DNA of 10,573 nt, taken from positions 1 through 10,573 of the forward strand of contig JAGWVZ010000079.1 in the NCBI GenBank assembly GCA_018970625.1, read 5' to 3'. The notes under the pieces were generated by a model that saw nothing but the letters and a program-made list of their open reading frames with translations, did no database searches and was not told the origin of the DNA. A program made the translations under genes and the position numbers. This DNA comes from Myxococcales bacterium (GTDB lineage Bacteria > Myxococcota > Bradymonadia > REDH01). Shown here one piece after another: positions 7,558 to 10,573 of this stretch (positions are counted from its first letter, which is position 1; every line of letters starts with the position of its first letter).

Positions 7558-8274
7558 TCACGCCAGAACCTCTTCCAGAAAAGAGGTGACCAGCTTCCAC
7601 GAGCGAGCTTCGGCGACTGCATTGTACAGAACGCCCGTCGCCGGTGAGTTTGCCGCCGGGTTGGTAAAGCCATGCAGCGTGCGTCCAAACGTGTGTACTT
7701 GCCAGTCATGTCCTTGTTCAGTCAGCTCTTTTTGCAGGGCGGCGAGCTGGTCGGGTGGCGCCATGGGGTCATCGTTCCCGTGTAAGACGAGCACGGGCGG
7801 TCGATGCGTCGTGGGCGCCAGACGCTGAGTTGGCATTGTGAACAGACCGTGCAGGCTGACCACACCGCGCACATGGCCGCCAACACGAGCCAGATCCAGC
7901 ACACAGAGGCCTCCAAAACAGAACCCGATGGCGGCTATACGGTCGGGATCGACGCCCGGTGTGTGCTGCACCGCGTCTACCGCAGCGAGCATTCGGCTCT
8001 GAAGGAAACGTCGGTCCTCGGTGACCTGCAGCATGAGAGCTCGATTCTCGTCGGGCGATGTCCCGACCCGCCCACCACCATACAGGTCGATGGCGACGCC
8101 GACATAACCGAGGCTGGCGAGCCAGGAGGCCCGTCCTACCGCAAAATTGTCGCATCCGGCCCAGGTAGGAGCGACAAGAACAGCAGGTTGAAGACCCTGA
8201 CGCTGCTCGGGAAACACGAATTTCCCAACGCAGGTTGTTCCATGATGGTCGTAATGAAAGGGCTCAGTCTGCAT
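7558..8274 (-). CDS. Dienelactone hydrolase family alpha/beta hydrolase
   Basis: This is a 238-residue cytoplasmic esterase/lactone hydrolase of the dienelactone hydrolase family; the natural substrate cannot be told from sequence. The nucleophile motif is GFCFGG with Cys119, the acid is Asp169 in HGNDDP, and the base is His201 in LHGFTNP. Together they make the Cys-His-Asp triad typical of the family. Length and the N-terminal beta strands (PAVLVAPTWAG, GYVGVAIDLYGGG) are normal, and no signal peptide is seen. The ATG at 8272-8274 has only a weak upstream GGGT. It converges on the lipoprotein gene and diverges from the Rho_N-like gene, so it is probably transcribed alone. I see no neighbouring aromatic-degradation genes, so a role in the chlorocatechol pathway is not supported. 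Confidence 0.92.
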   Translation of the reverse strand: MQTEPFHYDHHGTTCVGKFVFPEQRQGLQPAVLVAPTWAGCDNFAVGRASWLASLGYVGVAIDLYGGGRVGTSPDENRALMLQVTEDRRFLQSRMLAAVDAVQHTPGVDPDRIAAIGFCFGGLCVLDLARVGGHVRGVVSLHGLFTMPTQRLAPTTHRPPVLVLHGNDDPMAPPDQLAALQKELTEQGHDWQVHTFGRTLHGFTNPAANSPATGVLYNAVAEARSWKLVTSFLEEVLA

Positions 8275-8322
8275 TCAGGTACCCAGCGTTGCACGAAAGG
8301 GTACCCGGAGGCACCCGAAGGC

Positions 8323-8361
8323 TAACGCGATGCGTCAAATTGACCTTGACTCATTGCGTTA
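8323..8361. repeat. 16-bp-arm imperfect inverted repeat in divergent intergenic region
   Basis: The left arm TAACGCGATGCGTCAA (8323-8338) and the right arm TTGACTCATTGCGTTA (8346-8361) pair at 14 of 16 positions. One further position is G.U (8329/8355) and one is a mismatch (8333/8351). The spacer is ATTGACC (8339-8345). A nested 5-1-5 palindrome, GTCAA-A-TTGAC, covers 8334-8344. It sits 48 bases from the start of the hydrolase gene and 94 bases from the start of the small gene. It could be an operator for both genes or an RNA hairpin. No T-run follows, so a terminator is unlikely. Confidence 0.75.
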
Positions 8362-8372
8362 TCTGGTTATGG

Positions 8373-8450
8373 GCTTGAAAAGAGGTTCCCCGTCAAGCGC
8401 ATGCAGCGTTGTTCTCAGGGGAGCCCGTTGAATACCCGGTACCTCTGAGG
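8373..8450 (+). promoter_or_regulatory. Structured leader with hairpin covering the ribosome site
   Basis: Hairpin 2 pairs GCTTGA (8373-8378) with TCAAGC (8393-8398) around a 14-base loop. Hairpin 3 pairs CTCAGGGG (8414-8421) with CCTCTGAG (8442-8449), 8 bp with one G.U. T8413/G8450 could add a wobble pair, which would enclose the whole GAGG ribosome site (8447-8450) of the gene starting at 8456. The loop of hairpin 2 holds AGAGGT (8381-8386), the exact complement of ACCTCT (8441-8446), so pairing there would open hairpin 3 and free the ribosome site. Seen directly: the complementarities. Inferred: that they regulate translation. No known riboswitch class was recognised. Confidence 0.45.
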
Positions 8451-8455
8451 TTGTC

Positions 8456-8812
8456 ATGTTGACGCAACTTGTTCTCGAAAAGGCACAGCAGACGGTGGAA
8501 CGCGCGCAACATCTGTTGTCGGAGTCAGGTGCTGGCTCGGCGGCGGTACGGACGCGCGAGTTTGTATCGCGTACCCTTACACAGCTGCGAGGACGCATGG
8601 GCTGGCGTGGCGTGACCGCTCACGAGAGATCGCAGCGCGCAACGGAAGGGTCAGCTTCTGCTCCCATCACGCGCAAGACGCCCCATGTGGCTCTTGAAGA
8701 CCTTTCACGAGCCGAGCTGTATGCGTTGGCTTGTGAGCTTGATGTTCGGGGTCGCAAGAATCTACGCAAGCAGGACCTGATTCTTCGCATTCGAGAAGCG
8801 CAGACGACGTAA
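8456..8812 (+). CDS. Small protein with C-terminal Rho_N/SAP-like motif
   Basis: This is a 118-residue protein of unknown function. The ATG follows GAGG (8447-8450) at 5 bases. Residues 1-45 are predicted helical and charged (LVLEKAQQTVERAQHLL), 50-77 look like a basic, disordered linker, and 79-115 match the Rho_N / SAP-like helix-extended-helix pattern: LEDLSRAELYALACELDV, then GRKNLRKQDLILRIRE. That fold usually binds nucleic acid, single-stranded RNA or DNA in Rho and double-stranded DNA in SAP proteins, so a nucleic-acid-binding cytoplasmic protein is likely. Similar motifs are also found at the ends of unrelated small proteins, so the target is open. The gene stands alone, diverges from the hydrolase gene and has an unusually structured leader, which raises the possibility of autoregulation (inference). 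Confidence 0.8.
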   Translation: MLTQLVLEKAQQTVERAQHLLSESGAGSAAVRTREFVSRTLTQLRGRMGWRGVTAHERSQRATEGSASAPITRKTPHVALEDLSRAELYALACELDVRGRKNLRKQDLILRIREAQTT

Positions 8813-8890
8813 TCCTCGCGGCGACCGAAAAGTAAAGGCTCAGACTGTACTTGCCACAGGCGGCGTCATCTGGCATCGACAGACCGACTG

Positions 8891-8919
8891 TTGAGATGAC
8901 CATGCCTGACGCATACAAC
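8891..8919 (+). promoter_or_regulatory. Distal sigma70-like promoter candidate
   Basis: TTGAGA (8891-8896) and TACAAC (8914-8919) are separated by 17 bases and match the consensus boxes at 5/6 and 4/6 positions. Transcription would begin near 8926 and give a leader of about 270 bases to the acyl-CoA dehydrogenase gene. Confidence 0.4.
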
Positions 8920-9118
8920 CTTCAGACATCGGCTGTTCCCGTGCATGCGGTGCGACGTTCGACTCTCAACGACGCAATCTGTGTGCTCGGTATGTGGGTA
9001 AGCGACCCTTGTAGCTGTCGGTGCGGGCCGGGCAGCCGGGTGCGTGTAAACGGTAGCGACGGCAGCATCTTTTCCCCTTTCGTTGTTACGGGTCGACCAG
9101 AAGCTCAGGCTTTCAGGG

Positions 9119-9148
9119 TTGAATCCGTAGCATGCTGCCGTTCATGAT
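9119..9148 (+). promoter_or_regulatory. Proximal sigma70-like promoter candidate
   Basis: TTGAAT (9119-9124) and CATGAT (9143-9148) are 18 bases apart and match the consensus at 4/6 each. The start would fall near 9155, just before the palindrome at 9161-9175, a classic repressor arrangement. Weak by sequence alone. Confidence 0.35.
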
Positions 9149-9160
9149 TCAGACTTCGCT

Positions 9161-9175
9161 GACAACCGGGTTGTC
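9161..9175. promoter_or_regulatory. Perfect 7-1-7 palindrome, candidate operator
   Basis: GACAACC-G-GGTTGTC is a perfect dyad 24 bases upstream of the acyl-CoA dehydrogenase start codon. Fatty-acid-degradation genes are often controlled by TetR- or GntR-family repressors binding such dyads. I do not recognise the exact motif of FadR or PsrA here. No regulator gene lies in the window. Confidence 0.4.
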
Positions 9176-9199
9176 GGCTCAAGGAACGCCGGAGGCGTG

Positions 9200-10573
9200 A
9201 TGGCCAATTTCTTTCGGGACAATGAAGACCTTCAGTTTTACGCCACCGTCGGGTTGCCGTGGGAGCCTCTCGTTGACCTGACCGAGCTGGGTTACAAGGA
9301 CCCCGAAGGTCACGCGAGCTTCGACGACGCCATGCAGTTTTATGGTGAGACGCTGGATCTTGTAGGAGGTCTGGTCGCGACTGAGCTCGCCCCGTACGCC
9401 GCAGACCTGGATCGTGCCCCGGTAGAGCTGCATGACGGCGAGGTGAAGCAGGCGCCGGCCATGGACCGTTTCTTCAGGAAGGTAGGCGAGCTGGGCCTTC
9501 ACGGCCTGTGTGTGCCACGCGAGCTCGAGGGCATGAACGCCCCGTTGGTCACCTATATGCTCTCGGCCGAAATGTTTGCTCGTGGTGATGTGGGCGCCAT
9601 GACGCACCACAGCTTCCACGGTGGCATGGCCATGGCGATGCTCGTGTACTCCATCCACGAGGGAAGCACGCGCTTTGGCGACGACGGGCGCATCGCAGAG
9701 ACCCGTTTCGCCAATGAAATCAAAGACATTGCCTCAGGCAACGCGTGGGGCTGTATGGACATCACCGAGCCTCACGCGGGCTCCGACATGGCCGCGCTCC
9801 GCACCCGCGCCGATCAGGATGCCGATGGCAACTGGCGGCTGAACGGCCAGAAAATCTACATTACGTCCGGGCACGGCAAGTACCACTTCGTCGTCGCCAA
9901 GACGTCGCCCGAAGAGTCACTGGACTCGCTGTCGTTCTTTCTCGTGCCGGCTTACGAAGACACGAAGCAGGGTCGCAAGCGTTATGCCACCATCGGTCGC
10001 GTCGAAGAAAAGATGGGGCACCACTCTTCGGCCACGTGCCAGATTCACTTCGAAAACACACCCGCACAGCTCGTGGGTAAGGTAGGCGAAGGGTTCAAGC
10101 AGATGCTGATCCTCATGAATAACGCGCGTGTCGGCGTGTCGTTCGAGTCGATCGGTCTGTGCGAGAACGCCTACCGTCAGGCGAAGGAATACGCCGCCCA
10201 GCGCCCGTCCATGGGCCGCATGATTGCGCACCACGAGCTGGTCGCTGAGATGCTCGACAACATGGAGACAGACATCCGTGGTTTGCGCGCGCTCGCCGCT
10301 CACTGTGCCTGGCAGGAAGAGATGGCCCAGAAGCTGCGCATCGCCGAGCGTCACCCCATGGGCAGCCTCGCAGGCGAGATGAAGCAGCTGGGTGATCGCT
10401 GCCGTTTCGAGGCGCGTCGTACCACCCCGCTGGCGAAGTACCTGTGCTCTGAGAAGGCGGTCGAAATCTCTCGCAACGCCATTCAGGTACACGGTGGCGC
10501 AGGCTACACGAAGGACTACGGCGCCGAAAAGCTCATGCGCGACGCCATGGTACTGCCCATCTACGAGGGCACG
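9200..10573 (+). CDS. Acyl-CoA dehydrogenase, 3' end beyond window
   Basis: This FAD-dependent enzyme catalyses alpha,beta-dehydrogenation of an acyl-CoA, the first step of beta-oxidation or of a related catabolic route. The start ATG follows GGAGG (9191-9195) at 4 bases; an adjacent in-frame GTG at 9197 is a less likely start. The 458 residues seen have an N-terminal extension (1-75) before the usual helical domain. Then come the flavin motif TEPHAGSD (189-196), LNGQKIYITSG, and near the C-terminus IQVHGGAGYTKDYGAEKL, RDA and IYEGT with Glu456 as the expected catalytic base. The N-terminal extension resembles the larger (about 560-600 residue) bacterial dehydrogenases related to DmdC, which also carry a C-terminal extension that would lie outside the window. 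Substrate chain length cannot be told. The reading frame is open to the last base. Confidence 0.95.
   Translation, partial: MANFFRDNEDLQFYATVGLPWEPLVDLTELGYKDPEGHASFDDAMQFYGETLDLVGGLVATELAPYAADLDRAPVELHDGEVKQAPAMDRFFRKVGELGLHGLCVPRELEGMNAPLVTYMLSAEMFARGDVGAMTHHSFHGGMAMAMLVYSIHEGSTRFGDDGRIAETRFANEIKDIASGNAWGCMDITEPHAGSDMAALRTRADQDADGNWRLNGQKIYITSGHGKYHFVVAKTSPEESLDSLSFFLVPAYEDTKQGRKRYATIGRVEEKMGHHSSATCQIHFENTPAQLVGKVGEGFKQMLILMNNARVGVSFESIGLCENAYRQAKEYAAQRPSMGRMIAHHELVAEMLDNMETDIRGLRALAAHCAWQEEMAQKLRIAERHPMGSLAGEMKQLGDRCRFEARRTTPLAKYLCSEKAVEISRNAIQVHGGAGYTKDYGAEKLMRDAMVLPIYEGT

Larger units (their letters stand above)
8813..9199. other. 387-bp intergenic region
   Basis: No gene is supported here. 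The short open frames in this stretch start at non-ATG codons or lack ribosome sites and have no recognisable composition. I found no tRNA-like T-arm and no strong terminator after the upstream gene. It contains two promoter candidates and one palindrome, listed separately, and is best read as the regulatory region of the acyl-CoA dehydrogenase gene. Confidence 0.6.

Noticed and set aside
7804..8325. Plus-strand open frame over the hydrolase gene
   Set aside because: It is antisense to a clearly coding gene with an intact catalytic triad, and its product shows no domain.
8320..8364. Integron attC site, because the arms begin TAACGC and end GCGTTA
   Set aside because: The outer boxes GGCTAAC and GTTATCT break the RYYYAAC/GTTRRRY rule, the element is shorter than known attC sites, and no cassette or integrase is nearby.
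8278..8443. Three GGTACC palindromes in the divergent intergenic region as operators
   Set aside because: GGTACC also occurs many times inside the coding genes of this window, so its presence here is not distinctive.
8851..9147. 98-codon open frame in the intergenic region
   Set aside because: TTG start without a ribosome site and no recognisable composition; it overlaps the promoter candidates.

Overview
The window looks like chromosomal DNA of a GC-rich deltaproteobacterium-type organism, most likely Myxococcota (myxobacteria or Bradymonadales). The main pointers are a surface lipoprotein with an acidic Asp-rich stalk and a 'Myxococcus cysteine-rich' (DUF4215/TIGR02232-like) motif, an FHA/PP2C transmembrane signalling pair, and consistently GC-rich codon use. 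This assignment is inferred from gene content; there is no rRNA or other marker gene in the window.

Layout. Positions 1-278 are non-coding as far as I can tell and carry a tandem DnaA-box-like pair and a weak promoter candidate. A tight two-gene operon follows (279-2042 and 2046-4949). The first protein has a signal peptide, a periplasmic, degenerate von Willebrand A-like region, one membrane helix and a cytoplasmic FHA domain. The second has a cytoplasmic PP2C-type Ser/Thr phosphatase with all motifs intact, a linker with six copies of a TxxPhiS motif (Phi = Phe/Leu), one membrane helix and a periplasmic pseudo-FGE-sulfatase (SUMF1-like) domain with a Pro/Ala-rich tail. Both proteins therefore span the inner membrane, with a signalling module inside and a Cys-containing domain outside. 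The FHA domain is a candidate reader of phosphothreonines in the phosphatase linker. Next, in the same direction, is a lipoprotein gene (5049-7529) with a 146-residue acidic stalk, ten 6-Cys repeats, a DUF4215-like motif and a C-terminal beta-sandwich-like domain.

A dienelactone hydrolase-family gene (8274-7558, minus strand) converges on the lipoprotein gene. It diverges from a small gene for a 118-residue protein with a Rho_N/SAP-like C-terminal motif (8456-8812). The 181-bp region between these divergent genes is unusually structured. It has a 16-bp-arm inverted repeat, a second hairpin, and a third hairpin that covers the Shine-Dalgarno sequence of the small gene. The loop of hairpin 2 can pair with the 3' arm of hairpin 3, which makes a switch-like leader conceivable. 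A 387-bp gap with promoter candidates and a perfect 7-1-7 palindrome leads to an acyl-CoA dehydrogenase gene (9200 onward) that runs off the window.

The strongest leads for something new are the structured leader of the Rho_N-like gene and the FHA/PP2C pair with its repeated TxxPhiS motif. Both come from reading the sequence and have not been tested computationally.
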